Assembly (NCBI GenBank): GCA_016192345.1
Contig: JACPUH010000029.1
Coordinates: 1 to 52,542 of the forward strand
DNA length: 52,542 nucleotides
Source of the DNA: Ignavibacteriales bacterium
GTDB lineage: Bacteria > Bacteroidota > Ignavibacteria > UBA10030
Direction: 5' to 3'
Part shown: piece after piece, positions 29,573 through 38,256 of the stretch
Position numbering within the stretch: the stretch's first letter is position 1
How the letters are laid out: each line of letters opens with the position of its first letter
Notes under the pieces: model-generated
Database searches by the model: none
Seen by the model: the letters and a program-made list of their open reading frames with translations, nothing else
What the model was told of the DNA's origin: nothing
Program-made: the position numbers and the translations under genes

Positions 29573-29968
29573 ATGTCCATGACTGATCCCGTAGCGGATT
29601 TCCTGACGCGAGTACGGAACGCCGCAAAGGCAAAACACAAACGCGTTGACATTCCTGCATCCAACCTGAAGAAGGCGATCGCACAGATTCTGGTGGACGA
29701 GAAGTTCATTTCGAACTTCACCTTTCTCAAGGACGGGAAGCAGGGAGTGTTGCGCATCCAGTTGAAATACAATAACGGGAAAGCCGTCATCTCCGGCCTG
29801 CGCCGGGCGAGCCGACCCGGTATCCGCCTCTACCGGCCGTCGGATGAATTACCCCGCGTGCTCGGCGGACTTGGCGTCGCGATCGTCTCGACGTCGAAAG
29901 GGGTGATGACGGATCACCGTGCACGCAAAGAACATGTCGGTGGCGAAGTCCTCGCCTATATCTGGTAA
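29573..29968 (+). CDS. rpsH: 30S ribosomal protein S8
   Basis: S8 binds the 16S central domain and represses spc operons in enterobacteria. The 131-residue product begins [23 protein letters not shown] 29579 is an alternative start. The C-terminus [20 protein letters not shown] is diagnostic. GGAG lies 13 nt upstream. Confidence 0.96.
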   Translation: MSMTDPVADFLTRVRNAAKAKHKRVDIPASNLKKAIAQILVDEKFISNFTFLKDGKQGVLRIQLKYNNGKAVISGLRRASRPGIRLYRPSDELPRVLGGLGVAIVSTSKGVMTDHRARKEHVGGEVLAYIW

Positions 29969-29985
29969 TTGGAGGAGAGTCGAAC

Positions 29986-30534
29986 GTGTCACGCATAGGT
30001 CGTAAACCGGTTCAGATTATTAAGGGTGTGAACATCACCAAGAAAGATGGAGCGATTGTGGTGAAGGGCCCCAAGGGGGAACTGACCGCACGACTCCACC
30101 CGTCGATCAATTTTGAGGTCGGCCCGACCGAACTCCAGGTCACCCGCAGCTCCGAGGAAAAACAAGACCGGGCGCTGCATGGACTTTGGCGTGCGCTGAT
30201 CCAGAACATGATTACCGGTGTCACCAAGGGATATTCGAGGAAGCTGGAGATCGTCGGGGTGGGATACCGTGCAGAGATGAAGGGGAAGAAGCTGCAACTC
30301 CTCCTCGGATACTCCCACCCGATCGTGTTCGGTCCCCCGGAGGGCGTGACGCTGGAGACGCCTTCACAGACGAATATCTTGATCTCGGGAGTCGACAAAC
30401 AGCTGGTCGGGTTGGTCGCGGCGAAGATCCGTTCCTTCCGACCGCCCGAACCCTACAAAGGCAAGGGCGTGAAATACGAAGGCGAGTACATCCGACGCAA
30501 GGCCGGCAAGGCTGCCGCAACGGGAACCAAGTAA
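29986..30534 (+). CDS. rplF: 50S ribosomal protein L6
   Basis: L6 sits near the GTPase centre. It starts at GTG 29986 (MSRIGRKPVQIIKGVNITKK), with GGAGGAG about 10 nt upstream. The 182-residue product has both L6 repeats and the PEPYKGKGVKYEGEYIRRKAGK signature at the end. Confidence 0.97.
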   Translation: MSRIGRKPVQIIKGVNITKKDGAIVVKGPKGELTARLHPSINFEVGPTELQVTRSSEEKQDRALHGLWRALIQNMITGVTKGYSRKLEIVGVGYRAEMKGKKLQLLLGYSHPIVFGPPEGVTLETPSQTNILISGVDKQLVGLVAAKIRSFRPPEPYKGKGVKYEGEYIRRKAGKAAATGTK

Positions 30535-30594
30535 TTCTGGGCGGGAGCGTCGCATCGGATTCCGTGACGCACCGCATTCAAGGAGTGAGAGCCC

Positions 30595-30963
30595 ATGATT
30601 AACAAGAATAAGCAACAGCGCTGGCAGAAGAAGAAAGCCAGCATCCGGAAGAAAATCTCCGGCACAACAGTATGCCCGCGACTGACCGTCTACCGGAGCG
30701 GCAAGCATATTTATGCGCAGATCATTGACGACACCAGCGGCAGGACCCTGGTAGCCGCCTCGACGCTTTCCAAAGATGTCAAGGAAGAGTTGAAAAACGC
30801 CTCGTCTCCGAAGGACGTCGCAAAGCTCGTCGGCGCGTCCACGGCGAAGAAGGCTCTTCAGAAGAACATTCAGCAGGTTGTCTATGACCGCAACGGGTAT
30901 TTGTACCACGGTCGTGTGAAGGCCGTCGCCGACGGCGCCCGGGAAGCAGGCCTCAAATTCTAA
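30595..30963 (+). CDS. rplR: 50S ribosomal protein L18
   Basis: L18 carries 5S rRNA with L5. The 122-residue product begins [20 protein letters not shown] and has the [20 protein letters not shown] and [20 protein letters not shown] motifs. AAGGAG is 9 nt before the ATG. Confidence 0.96.
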   Translation: MINKNKQQRWQKKKASIRKKISGTTVCPRLTVYRSGKHIYAQIIDDTSGRTLVAASTLSKDVKEELKNASSPKDVAKLVGASTAKKALQKNIQQVVYDRNGYLYHGRVKAVADGAREAGLKF

Positions 30964-30995
30964 ACGACAAGCATCAAAACCCAACAAAGAGATCC

Positions 30996-31502
30996 ATGGC
31001 AAAGATCAAAGCAGGCGAACTTGAACTCAAGGAACGATTGGTTCATATCAACCGCGTCGCGAAAGTGGTGAAAGGTGGCCGTCGGTTCAGCTTCAACGCC
31101 ATCGTGGTGGTCGGCGATGGCAACGGACATGTCGGCGTGGGCCTCGGAAAAGCGAACGAAGTCGCCGATGCGATCTCCAAGGGGGTGGACGATGCGAAGA
31201 AGAACGTCATCAAGGTGTTGATCACCAAGGGGACCATCGCGCACGAGGTTCTCGGCAAGTTCGGCGCAGGCAAAGTGCTGTTGAAACCCGCCTCCCCCGG
31301 TACCGGTTTGATCGCCGGTGGCGGCGTGCGTGCCGTGCTGGAATCAGCCGGCGTCAAGGATATCCTGACCAAACAAATGGGTTCCTCCAACCCGCACAAC
31401 GTGGTGAAGGCGACCATGCAGGCCCTGCTGAGCCTCGCGGACGCGAGGGCGGTCGCAGACCGCAGGGGATCCACGCTGCAGGAATTGTTCCACCAGAACT
31501 AA
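30996..31502 (+). CDS. rpsE: 30S ribosomal protein S5
   Basis: S5 guards the mRNA entry site and decoding accuracy. The 168-residue product has the dsRNA-binding-like [20 protein letters not shown] and [17 protein letters not shown] segments, then [20 protein letters not shown]. Its length and order are normal. Confidence 0.97.
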   Translation: MAKIKAGELELKERLVHINRVAKVVKGGRRFSFNAIVVVGDGNGHVGVGLGKANEVADAISKGVDDAKKNVIKVLITKGTIAHEVLGKFGAGKVLLKPASPGTGLIAGGGVRAVLESAGVKDILTKQMGSSNPHNVVKATMQALLSLADARAVADRRGSTLQELFHQN

Positions 31503-31514
31503 TACAGGTTGGCC

Positions 31515-31706
31515 ATGTCGGAAGCGAAGAAAATCAAAATCACCCAAACTGGCAGCGTCATTGATCAGTTGGAGAATCACAAGCGGACGATTGAAGCGTT
31601 GGGGCTCGGCCGCCCGAATTACTGGGTGGTTAAGACCGATACACCGCAAATCCGCGGAATGATCAATGTCGTGCGCCATCTCGTGCGCGTTGAGGAAGTC
31701 CGGTAA
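31515..31706 (+). CDS. rpmD: 50S ribosomal protein L30
   Basis: L30 is a small 23S-binding protein. ATG 31515 (MSEAKKIKITQTGSVIDQLE, 63 residues) is preferred to the in-frame TTG at 31509, which lies next to the AGG. KRTIEALGLGRPNYWVVKTD and PQIRGMINVVRHLVRVEEV are family motifs. Confidence 0.94.
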   Translation: MSEAKKIKITQTGSVIDQLENHKRTIEALGLGRPNYWVVKTDTPQIRGMINVVRHLVRVEEVR

Positions 31707-31766
31707 TTTTTTTTCGGGGTTCTCCCGGGTATGACCGTCGAGAGCCTCTCAGAGAAGGGTTCAACA

Positions 31767-32249
31767 ATGGCAAAGAATGTTCTCAGTAATTTAACTCCGG
31801 CCAAGGGTTCGCGCAGAAAGACGAAGCGGATTGGCCGTGGACAGGGTTCCGGGCACGGGGGAACTGCGACGAAGGGACACAAGGGAGCCAAGTCCCGGTC
31901 CGGGCACAAGTTCAAACTCTGGTTTGAAGGCGGCCAGATGCCTCTGTCTCGCCGTATTCCGAAGTTCGGATTCAAACCGCGGAATCGGGTCGAATACCTG
32001 GGGATCAACGTTGAGACCCTGGAGGCCGCTGCCTCCGCGAAACAACTCGCCGGAGTCGTCACCCCCGAGCTGTTGTACAAGGCTGGTATGATGTCTAAGA
32101 AACATGAACTGGTGAAAATTCTAGGGAACGGTGAGCTGAAGACCAAGTTGGAGGTGACCGCCCACGCATTCAGTAAAACGGCGGTCGCGAAGATTGAAGC
32201 AGCCGGAGGCAAGGCGACCCTTCTCGTAAAAGCGCAAACGAAGGAATGA
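31767..32249 (+). CDS. rplO: 50S ribosomal protein L15
   Basis: L15 is a late-assembly protein. ATG 31767, 7 nt after AGAAGGG (31753-31759), gives MAKNVLSNLTPAKGSRRKTK and 160 residues; the in-frame ATG at 31731 would add 12 unmatched residues. GRGQGSGHGGTATKGHKGAK and RRIPKFGFKPRNRVEY are diagnostic. The stop overlaps the secY start (ATGA). Confidence 0.95.
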   Translation: MAKNVLSNLTPAKGSRRKTKRIGRGQGSGHGGTATKGHKGAKSRSGHKFKLWFEGGQMPLSRRIPKFGFKPRNRVEYLGINVETLEAAASAKQLAGVVTPELLYKAGMMSKKHELVKILGNGELKTKLEVTAHAFSKTAVAKIEAAGGKATLLVKAQTKE

Positions 32250-33583
32250 GCAAACTTTCAGAGACCTTTACCAATATTTTTAAGATCCAGGAGTTGCGGG
32301 ATCGGTTGCTCTTTACGGCGGCCATTCTTGTCGTTGTACGGATAGGTTCTCATATCACGGTTCCGGGGGTCGACGCGAGCCTGCTGGCGGATACGATCCG
32401 CCGTTCCTCGGAAGGAACCCTCTTCGGGCTCTATGACCTGTTCGTCGGCGGCGCGTTCAGCAACGCGGCGGTGTTTGCACTCGGCATCATGCCGTATATC
32501 AGCGCCTCGATCGTTATCCAATTGTTGGGGGCGGTTGTACCGTACTTCCAGAAACTTCAGAAGGAGGGGGAGGACGGCAGGAAGAAGATCACCCAGTATA
32601 CCCGGTACGGCACGGTGGGGATCTCGTTGCTCCAGGCAAGCGGCGTGGTGGTGAAACTGCAAAGCACGGTGACCCAGGCGGGCCCGATCGTTCCCGAGGC
32701 GATCCAGGGAATCGGGTTTGCGCTGAGCACGGTTATCATCCTGACGGCCGGAACGGTCTTCATGATGTGGCTGGGCGAGCAGATCACCGAGCGGGGGATC
32801 GGCAATGGAATCTCCCTCATCATCTTTATCGGCATCGTTGCACGGTTCCCGCACTCCGTGCTCGATGAATATCAGCTGGTTCTCGCCGGCCGGAATATTA
32901 TCGTCGAACTCGTCATCCTGGTCCTGATCGGATTTATCGTGGCCGGGGTCGTGCTGGTTACCCAGGGAACGCGCCGGATCCCGGTCCAGTACGCCAAACG
33001 GGTCATCGGTCGGAAAGTCTACGGTGGCGTGACGCAATACATCCCCCTGCGCGTCAATACCGCCGGAGTCATGCCCATTATCTTTGCCCAGGCGATCATG
33101 TTCGTGCCGCAGATCATCTTCTCCTTTTTTCCGGAGAGCGAGTTCGTCGAAACCCTGTCCAGTGACTGGTTCAGTTATGATTCGTGGACCTATTCGGTTG
33201 TCTATGGCCTGATGATTGTCTTTTTTACCTACTTTTATACGGCTATCGCCTTCAACCCGAAGGATGTCGCGGATAACATGAAGAAGCAGGGAGGGTTTAT
33301 TCCCGGTATTCGGCCGGGAACCCATACGGCGGAGTTTGTCGATAATATCCTGACGAAGATCACGCTGCCGGGTTCCATCTTTCTCGCGATCGTAGCGATC
33401 CTTCCGACCATGATGATGAAGTTGGGAGTGGCGCCGAGTTTTGCATCCTTCTTCGGAGGGACCAGCTTGCTGATTATCGTCGGTGTCGCACTCGATACCC
33501 TTCAACAGATCGAGTCGCACTTGCTCATGCGTCATTATGACGGGTTTATGAAGAGCGGGAAAATGAAGGGACGGAGAGGATAG
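32246..33583 (+). CDS. secY: Preprotein translocase subunit SecY
   Basis: SecY is the channel of SecYEG in the inner membrane. The 445-residue product begins MSKLSETFTNIFKIQELRDR and has ten membrane segments. Family motifs include ALGIMPYISASIVIQLLGAV, the cytosolic loop near TQGTRRIPVQYAKRVIGRK, and the VNTAGVMPIIFAQAIM segment. It overlaps rplO by 4 nt and is followed 12 nt later by map; no adk gene lies between, as is usual in this phylum. Confidence 0.97.
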   Translation: MSKLSETFTNIFKIQELRDRLLFTAAILVVVRIGSHITVPGVDASLLADTIRRSSEGTLFGLYDLFVGGAFSNAAVFALGIMPYISASIVIQLLGAVVPYFQKLQKEGEDGRKKITQYTRYGTVGISLLQASGVVVKLQSTVTQAGPIVPEAIQGIGFALSTVIILTAGTVFMMWLGEQITERGIGNGISLIIFIGIVARFPHSVLDEYQLVLAGRNIIVELVILVLIGFIVAGVVLVTQGTRRIPVQYAKRVIGRKVYGGVTQYIPLRVNTAGVMPIIFAQAIMFVPQIIFSFFPESEFVETLSSDWFSYDSWTYSVVYGLMIVFFTYFYTAIAFNPKDVADNMKKQGGFIPGIRPGTHTAEFVDNILTKITLPGSIFLAIVAILPTMMMKLGVAPSFASFFGGTSLLIIVGVALDTLQQIESHLLMRHYDGFMKSGKMKGRRG

Positions 33584-33595
33584 GCTCTCATTTCC

Positions 33596-34354
33596 ATGGT
33601 TCGGCTTAAGACGGCAGAAGAGATCGAGCGTATCAGGGAAAGTTCCAAGATTGTCGCCGATGTCTTGAAACTCGTCGGAGCCCAGGCCAGGCCGGGCACA
33701 ACGACCCTGCATCTGGACCGGATGGCGGAAGAATATATACGGTCGATGGGGGGTATCCCGGCGTTCAAGGGATACGGTCAGGTCAAGCATAACCTCTTTC
33801 CGGCCACCCTGTGCACCTCGATCGATAATGAAGTGGTGCATGGCATTCCCGGCAAACGGGAACTGCGCGAGGGGGAGATCCTCTCCATCGACGTGGGCGT
33901 CAAGAAAGAAGGGTGGTACGGTGACGGGGCGGCTTCCTTTCCCATCGGGGAATTGTCCGGGAGCAAGCTGGAACTCCTGAAGACCACGAAGGAGGCGCTC
34001 TACAAGGGAATCGAAAAGGCGGTGGTCGGGAACAAGGTGCATGACATCTCCTGGGCCATTCAGGAGTATATCGAGGCCCGGGGATTTTCAGTGGTGAGGG
34101 ATTTGGTGGGACACGGCGTCGGCGAGGCGTTGCACGAGGAGCCGGCCGTTCCCAACTACGGGAAGCCGGGGACAGGGACGAAACTGAAGGAGGGGATGAC
34201 GCTGGCCATCGAGCCGATGGTCAACGCAGGCGGGTGGGAGGTGAGGGTGGGGGAGGACGGCTGGACGATCCTGACGCAGGATGGAAGCCCGTCAGCCCAT
34301 TACGAACACACGATAGCGATTCTCAACGGCAAAGCCGAGATCCTGACACAGTAA
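33596..34354 (+). CDS. map: Methionine aminopeptidase, type I
   Basis: Map removes the initiator methionine from nascent proteins. The 252-residue product begins [20 protein letters not shown]. Metal ligands are visible in [16 protein letters not shown] (two Asp), [12 protein letters not shown] (His), [10 protein letters not shown] (Glu) and [10 protein letters not shown] (Glu). The fold and length fit type Ia. Its place between secY and infA is conserved. Confidence 0.97.
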   Translation: MVRLKTAEEIERIRESSKIVADVLKLVGAQARPGTTTLHLDRMAEEYIRSMGGIPAFKGYGQVKHNLFPATLCTSIDNEVVHGIPGKRELREGEILSIDVGVKKEGWYGDGAASFPIGELSGSKLELLKTTKEALYKGIEKAVVGNKVHDISWAIQEYIEARGFSVVRDLVGHGVGEALHEEPAVPNYGKPGTGTKLKEGMTLAIEPMVNAGGWEVRVGEDGWTILTQDGSPSAHYEHTIAILNGKAEILTQ

Positions 34355-34362
34355 CGAATTGC

Positions 34363-34581
34363 ATGGCAAAACAAGGGCCGATCAAAATTGATGGTGTCAT
34401 CACGGAAACGCTGCCGAACGCAACGTTCCGGGTGAAGTTGGATAACGGTCATGAAATTTTAGCCCATATTTCGGGCAAGATGCGGATGCACTTTATCAAG
34501 ATTCTCGTGGGGGATCGGGTGACGGTCGAGATGTCTCCCTACGATCTTACGAAGGGTAGAATCACCTACCGGTATAAATAA
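34363..34581 (+). CDS. infA: Translation initiation factor IF-1
   Basis: IF-1 is a 72-residue OB-fold protein that blocks the A site during initiation. ATG 34363 gives [20 protein letters not shown], and [20 protein letters not shown] and [10 protein letters not shown] follow. A longer in-frame start inside map (34234) is rejected. Confidence 0.96.
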   Translation: MAKQGPIKIDGVITETLPNATFRVKLDNGHEILAHISGKMRMHFIKILVGDRVTVEMSPYDLTKGRITYRYK

Positions 34582-34615
34582 GAACGACCGTACTTCATCG
34601 GTCAGAGGAATTGCA

Positions 34616-34729
34616 ATGAAAGTTCGTTCATCAGTAAAAAAGATCTGCGACAACTGCAAGATTATCCGCCGCAAGGGCGTGGTGCAGGTGATCTGCAAGA
34701 ACCCGAAGCACAAACAGCGGCAGGGATAA
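34616..34729 (+). CDS. rpmJ: 50S ribosomal protein L36
   Basis: This 37-residue protein ([20 protein letters not shown]) has zinc ligands C11, C14, C27 and H32 and is the C+ form. GAGG lies 7 nt before the ATG. L36 organises 23S domain interfaces. It sits in the conserved infA-rpmJ-rpsM order. Confidence 0.95.
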   Translation: MKVRSSVKKICDNCKIIRRKGVVQVICKNPKHKQRQG

Positions 34730-34781
34730 TCCTGAACGTCGGGATCCCGACTTCCGAATTTCCATAAGGAGAATACACAGC

Positions 34782-35165
34782 GTGGCTCGTATAGCTGGCA
34801 TTGATTTACCGAAGAACAAACCCGCCGAGATCGGCCTGACGTATATCTACGGTATCGGGCGCTCGTCGGCGAAGGATATCCTCGCGAAGGCGAAAGTCGA
34901 TTTTCGCAAGCGTGTGGCGGAGCTGAACGATGAAGAGGTCGCTGCCATCCGTGCGGTGATCCAGAGCGACTACAAGGTCGAGGGCGCCCTCCGGAGCGAA
35001 GTGCAGATGAACATCAAGCGGTTGATGGACATCGGGTGCTACCGCGGCCTGCGGCACCGCAAAGGGCTCCCCGCGCGGGGCCAGCGTACCCGCACGAATG
35101 CCCGCACACGGAAAGGCAAGCGCAAGACGGTCGCCGGCAAGAAGAAGACGGTAGAGAAGAAGTAA
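34782..35165 (+). CDS. rpsM: 30S ribosomal protein S13
   Basis: S13 forms bridges to the 50S subunit. It starts at GTG 34782 ([20 protein letters not shown]), with AAGGAG about 11 nt upstream. The 127-residue product ends with [20 protein letters not shown] and a basic tail. A 111-nt structured gap separates it from rpsK. Confidence 0.96.
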   Translation: MARIAGIDLPKNKPAEIGLTYIYGIGRSSAKDILAKAKVDFRKRVAELNDEEVAAIRAVIQSDYKVEGALRSEVQMNIKRLMDIGCYRGLRHRKGLPARGQRTRTNARTRKGKRKTVAGKKKTVEKK

Positions 35166-35172
35166 AAAGCCT

Positions 35173-35249
35173 CCGCTCACTTGTGAGCGGTTGGAAAACA
35201 GGGAGCGCCTGCCGGCCGAAGGTCGTCGGCAGTCAGGTAGGGAGCTACC
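35173..35249 (+). promoter_or_regulatory. Three hairpins between rpsM and rpsK (possible leader)
   Basis: Three helices follow in a row. CCGCTCA (35173-35179) pairs with TGAGCGG (35184-35190). CTGCCG (35209-35214) pairs with CGGCAG (35227-35232), with GCC/GGT inside. GGTAG (35236-35240) pairs with CTACC (35245-35249). The gap is unusually long for this cluster and ends in AAAAGGAG. Since rpsD (S4) lies just downstream, an S4-binding control site is a fair guess, not shown. Confidence 0.4.
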
Positions 35250-35276
35250 CCAGAACATGGTAAAAGGAGAATGGTT

Positions 35277-35675
35277 GTGGCAAAACAAGCAGCAGCCCCG
35301 GTTGTCAAGAAGAAAAAGAAAGTCCACGTTGATACGAACGGCAAAGCGTTCGTCAAGGCGACGTTCAACAACGTCTTGGTGACGTTGACCGATACCTATG
35401 GCAATGTGATTGCATGGTCGTCGGCTGGACGGAACGGGTTCAAGGGTTCGCGCAAGAACACACCGTTCGCCGCCCAGGTCTCGGCCGAAGCCGCAGCGAA
35501 AGAGGCGCACGACCTCGGGTTGCGCCGCGTGGAGGTGTTTATCAAGGGACCCGGATCGGGACGCGAGGCGGCTGTTCGCTCGCTGCAATCCGCGGGGTTG
35601 GAGATCACGATGATCCGTGACATCACCCCCATCCCCCATAACGGCTGCCGGCCGCCCAAACGGCGAAGAGTCTAA
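35277..35675 (+). CDS. rpsK: 30S ribosomal protein S11
   Basis: S11 forms part of the platform. GTG 35277, 7 nt after AAGGAG (35264-35269), gives [20 protein letters not shown] and 132 residues; the in-frame ATG 35271 is too close to the Shine-Dalgarno. [20 protein letters not shown] and the C-terminal [18 protein letters not shown] are diagnostic. Confidence 0.96.
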   Translation: MAKQAAAPVVKKKKKVHVDTNGKAFVKATFNNVLVTLTDTYGNVIAWSSAGRNGFKGSRKNTPFAAQVSAEAAAKEAHDLGLRRVEVFIKGPGSGREAAVRSLQSAGLEITMIRDITPIPHNGCRPPKRRRV

Positions 35676-35704
35676 TCGAGTATCGAACATCAAGCAGGAG
35701 AATT

Positions 35705-36334
35705 ATGGCAAGGTATATTGATGCCAGTTGCAAGTTGTGCCGGCGGGAACGCCAGAAACTGTTTCTCAAGGGGACGAAGTGCTACACCGAGAAATGCCCT
35801 ATTGAGAAGCGCAGCTATCCCCCGGGACAACATGGGCAGAACCGCCGTCAGAAGATTTCCGAATACGGCGTCCAGTTGCGTGAAAAGCAGAAGGTGAAGC
35901 GTTCGTACGGCCTGCTCGAGCGTCAGTTCCGGAATTATTTCGAACGCGCGCTGAGACAGACGGGTCGCACCGGCGAGACGCTGGTCAAGATCCTCGAGCG
36001 CCGGTTGGACAACGTGGTCTATCGCCTGGGTCTGGCCCCCTCCCGCAAGGCAGCGCGCCAGCTGGTCCTGCATCGCCATTTTACCGTGAACAACGAAATC
36101 GTCGATATTCCGTCATACCTCCTGGGCGCCGGGGACGTCATTCAAGTCCGCGATAAAAGCAAGAAGCTGGACCTCATCCATTCGTCCATGAAACGGATGA
36201 AGGATACAACCATGCTCCCGTGGTTGAGCCTCGACAAGGCGAGCCTCACCGGCACGTTCCTGCAGGTTCCGGAGCGGGCCGATGTTCCTTTGAACGCGAA
36301 CGAACAACTCATCGTCGAGTTGTACTCGAAGTAA
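35705..36334 (+). CDS. rpsD: 30S ribosomal protein S4, zinc-binding type
   Basis: S4 is a primary 16S-binding protein. The 209-residue product begins MARYIDASCKLCRRERQKLF with cysteines C9, C12, C26 and C31 that would bind zinc (C+ form). The S4 RNA-binding domain has RLDNVVYRLGLAPSRKAARQ near residues 100-119. AGGAG is 7 nt before the ATG. A short CGAGT/ACTCG stem at its 3' end and a T8 run (36341-36348) make a weak terminator-like site. Confidence 0.97.
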   Translation: MARYIDASCKLCRRERQKLFLKGTKCYTEKCPIEKRSYPPGQHGQNRRQKISEYGVQLREKQKVKRSYGLLERQFRNYFERALRQTGRTGETLVKILERRLDNVVYRLGLAPSRKAARQLVLHRHFTVNNEIVDIPSYLLGAGDVIQVRDKSKKLDLIHSSMKRMKDTTMLPWLSLDKASLTGTFLQVPERADVPLNANEQLIVELYSK

Positions 36335-36434
36335 GACGGATTTTTTTTATTCACCAGGTTGCCCGCGCCTGACGCCACGCCGGGCTCCGAATAATAAATC
36401 ACCCTGCGATGATGGGCAGGGGGAAAGAGTACGT

Positions 36435-37424
36435 ATGAGCAACGCCTTAGTGCAAATGCCGGAAAAGATCGAGCTGGACGAAAGCAGTTATACCGCCACC
36501 TTCGGCCGCTTCACCGTTCAGCCGCTGGAAAAGGGATTCGGTGTAACGATCGGGAATTCGTTTCGCCGGGTCCTCCTGTCGTCGCTCCCGGGGACGGCGA
36601 TCACCGCGATCCGGGTCGAGGGCATTCAACACGAGTTCTCCACGATCAAGGGAGTGGTGGAGGATGTGGCAGAGATGATCCTCAACCTGAAACAGGTCCG
36701 CATCAAACCGATTAATAAAAAGCTGACGAAGATCCTGATCCCCCTGAAGGGGCCCGGCGTGTTCAAGGCCGGGGATATTCAGAAGGCATCCTCGGAAATC
36801 GAGATCCTCAACCCGGACCTTCACATCGGCACCCTGAACAAGGATTCGAACTTCGAGTTGGAACTGCGCCTGGGCCGTGGCAAGGGCTACGTGGTGGCGG
36901 AGGAAAACAAGGCGCCGGACCAACCGCTGGGCATGGTGGCCATCGATTCCATCTTTACACCGATCCGCAACGTCCGGTTCTTCGTCGAGCCGACCCGTGT
37001 GGGGGGACAAACGGATTTTGAAAAATTGATCATCGAAATCGAAACTGACGGCTCCATCACCCCCGAGGACGGCCTGACGCACGCCGGGAAGATCCTCCGG
37101 GATCACATCCAGTTGTTCATCAATTTCGATATGGAGCCGGAGTCGGAGAAGGTCGAGACCGAACAGGATGCGGAGTTTCAGCGCATCCGGAAGACACTCA
37201 AGATGTCGGTCGACGAGCTCGAACTTTCGGTCCGTTCCCATAATTGCCTTCGCTCCGCCAACATCAAGACGCTGGCCGATCTCGTCCGCAGGGATGAGGG
37301 GGAACTGCTGAAGTTCCGCAATTTCGGACGCAAGTCGCTGGCCGAGCTCGCCGAGATCGTCGAGCAGCATAACCTGGTGTTCGGCATGGATGTGGACAAG
37401 TATTTAAAGGACGGAGACCACTAA
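36435..37424 (+). CDS. rpoA: DNA-directed RNA polymerase subunit alpha
   Basis: Alpha dimerises to start polymerase assembly; its C-terminal domain contacts UP elements and activators. The 329-residue product has the N-terminal FTVQPLEKGFGVTIGNSFRR and LLSSLPGTAITAIRVEGIQH. A linker near residues 232-250 is followed by the C-terminal domain with LELSVRSHNCLRSANIKTLA and LLKFRNFGRKSLAEL. An odd repeat-like spacer separates it from rplQ. Confidence 0.98.
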   Translation: MSNALVQMPEKIELDESSYTATFGRFTVQPLEKGFGVTIGNSFRRVLLSSLPGTAITAIRVEGIQHEFSTIKGVVEDVAEMILNLKQVRIKPINKKLTKILIPLKGPGVFKAGDIQKASSEIEILNPDLHIGTLNKDSNFELELRLGRGKGYVVAEENKAPDQPLGMVAIDSIFTPIRNVRFFVEPTRVGGQTDFEKLIIEIETDGSITPEDGLTHAGKILRDHIQLFINFDMEPESEKVETEQDAEFQRIRKTLKMSVDELELSVRSHNCLRSANIKTLADLVRRDEGELLKFRNFGRKSLAELAEIVEQHNLVFGMDVDKYLKDGDH

Positions 37425-37430
37425 CAGGAT

Positions 37431-37550
37431 GTTGAAAAACCTGTGAGATTATCCACGAAGATCACCAAGGGGCACGAAGAAAAAACCCTTGGCTAAAAAT
37501 AAAATCCTCTTAGTGATGCTTCGTGAACTTCGTGGATGATATGTTTCAAC
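37431..37550. repeat. Nested inverted-repeat element between rpoA and rplQ
   Basis: GTTGAAA (37431-37437) is inverted as TTTCAAC (37544-37550). Inside, ATCCACGAAG (37451-37460) is inverted as CTTCGTGGAT (37528-37537). Further inside, CCAAGGG (37465-37471) pairs with CCCTTGG (37486-37492), and CACGAAG recurs. The about 120-nt layout, without coding capacity, resembles a miniature inverted-repeat element. A related CACGAAGGG motif is at 41877-41885. Confidence 0.5.
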
Positions 37551-37584
37551 GGCCTTCTGAAGGCTTTATAAGGGATAAAGGGAT

Positions 37585-38181
37585 ATGCGCCATCAAAATT
37601 CAGGAAGAAAATTAGGCAGGACGGCCAGCCATCGGAAGGCAACCCTTTCCGCGTTGAGTGTTTCGCTGATCCAGCACAAGCGTATTCGCACGACGACGGC
37701 AAAGGCGAAAGAGGCACGCATGGTGGTGGAAAAACTCATCACGCGCGCGAAGCGGGCTGTAGTGAGGGAGACGGACGGCAAGCAAAAGGATGTCCACGCA
37801 CGCCGTGAAGTGTTTGCATTCCTGCGGGATCGCACGGCGGTCTCCACGCTCTTCAACGATATCGCTCCGAAAGTGTCAACGCGCCCGGGCGGGTACACCC
37901 GGGTGGTGAAGCTCGGCCGCCGGTTGGGCGATGGCGCCGAGATCGCCATCCTCGAGCTCGTCGATTATAACACCGGACAGGAAAAGGCTGCAGCCAAGAC
38001 GGCAGCCAAAGCAACAACGACCAAGAAGAAACCAGGGAAGAAACCCAAAGCGGAATCCGCAGCGGAGGCCCCGGCCAAAACCGGAAAGCCGGCGGTTGCG
38101 CAGGCTGAGACCGAAGCCCCTGCGGCTGAGGGTACGGATACGGAAGCAAAAGCGGAGAGCCCGAAAACGACCAAGGCGTAA
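37585..38181 (+). CDS. rplQ: 50S ribosomal protein L17 with long C-terminal tail
   Basis: L17 lies near the tunnel exit. The core (MRHQNSGRKLGRTASHRKAT, then LFNDIAPKVSTRPGGYTRVV) ends near residue 130 with LELVDYNTGQ. About 68 further residues are low-complexity Ala, Lys, Thr, Pro and Glu, turning from basic to acidic. Bacteroidota L17 proteins often carry such tails. The start is ATG 37585. Confidence 0.95.
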   Translation: MRHQNSGRKLGRTASHRKATLSALSVSLIQHKRIRTTTAKAKEARMVVEKLITRAKRAVVRETDGKQKDVHARREVFAFLRDRTAVSTLFNDIAPKVSTRPGGYTRVVKLGRRLGDGAEIAILELVDYNTGQEKAAAKTAAKATTTKKKPGKKPKAESAAEAPAKTGKPAVAQAETEAPAAEGTDTEAKAESPKTTKA

Positions 38182-38256
38182 AGGGGTCCCTGCCGTGATG
38201 ATGGTTGCGGCTGGACACAGCGATCCGTTGATGTTTCATAAAAGAGAGGTACCAGT

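Noticed and set aside
32258..34042. A 594-codon minus-strand frame opposite secY and map
   Set aside because: It spans two conserved genes in antisense and has a composition (Asp, His, Arg, Gln rich) typical of shadow frames.
34234..34362. Longer infA start within map
   Set aside because: IF-1 is 72 residues with the start at 34363; the extension has no similarity to the family and overlaps map.
37431..37550. CRISPR array
   Set aside because: The repeats are inverted, few and unequal, with no regular spacers. No array was seen anywhere in the window.
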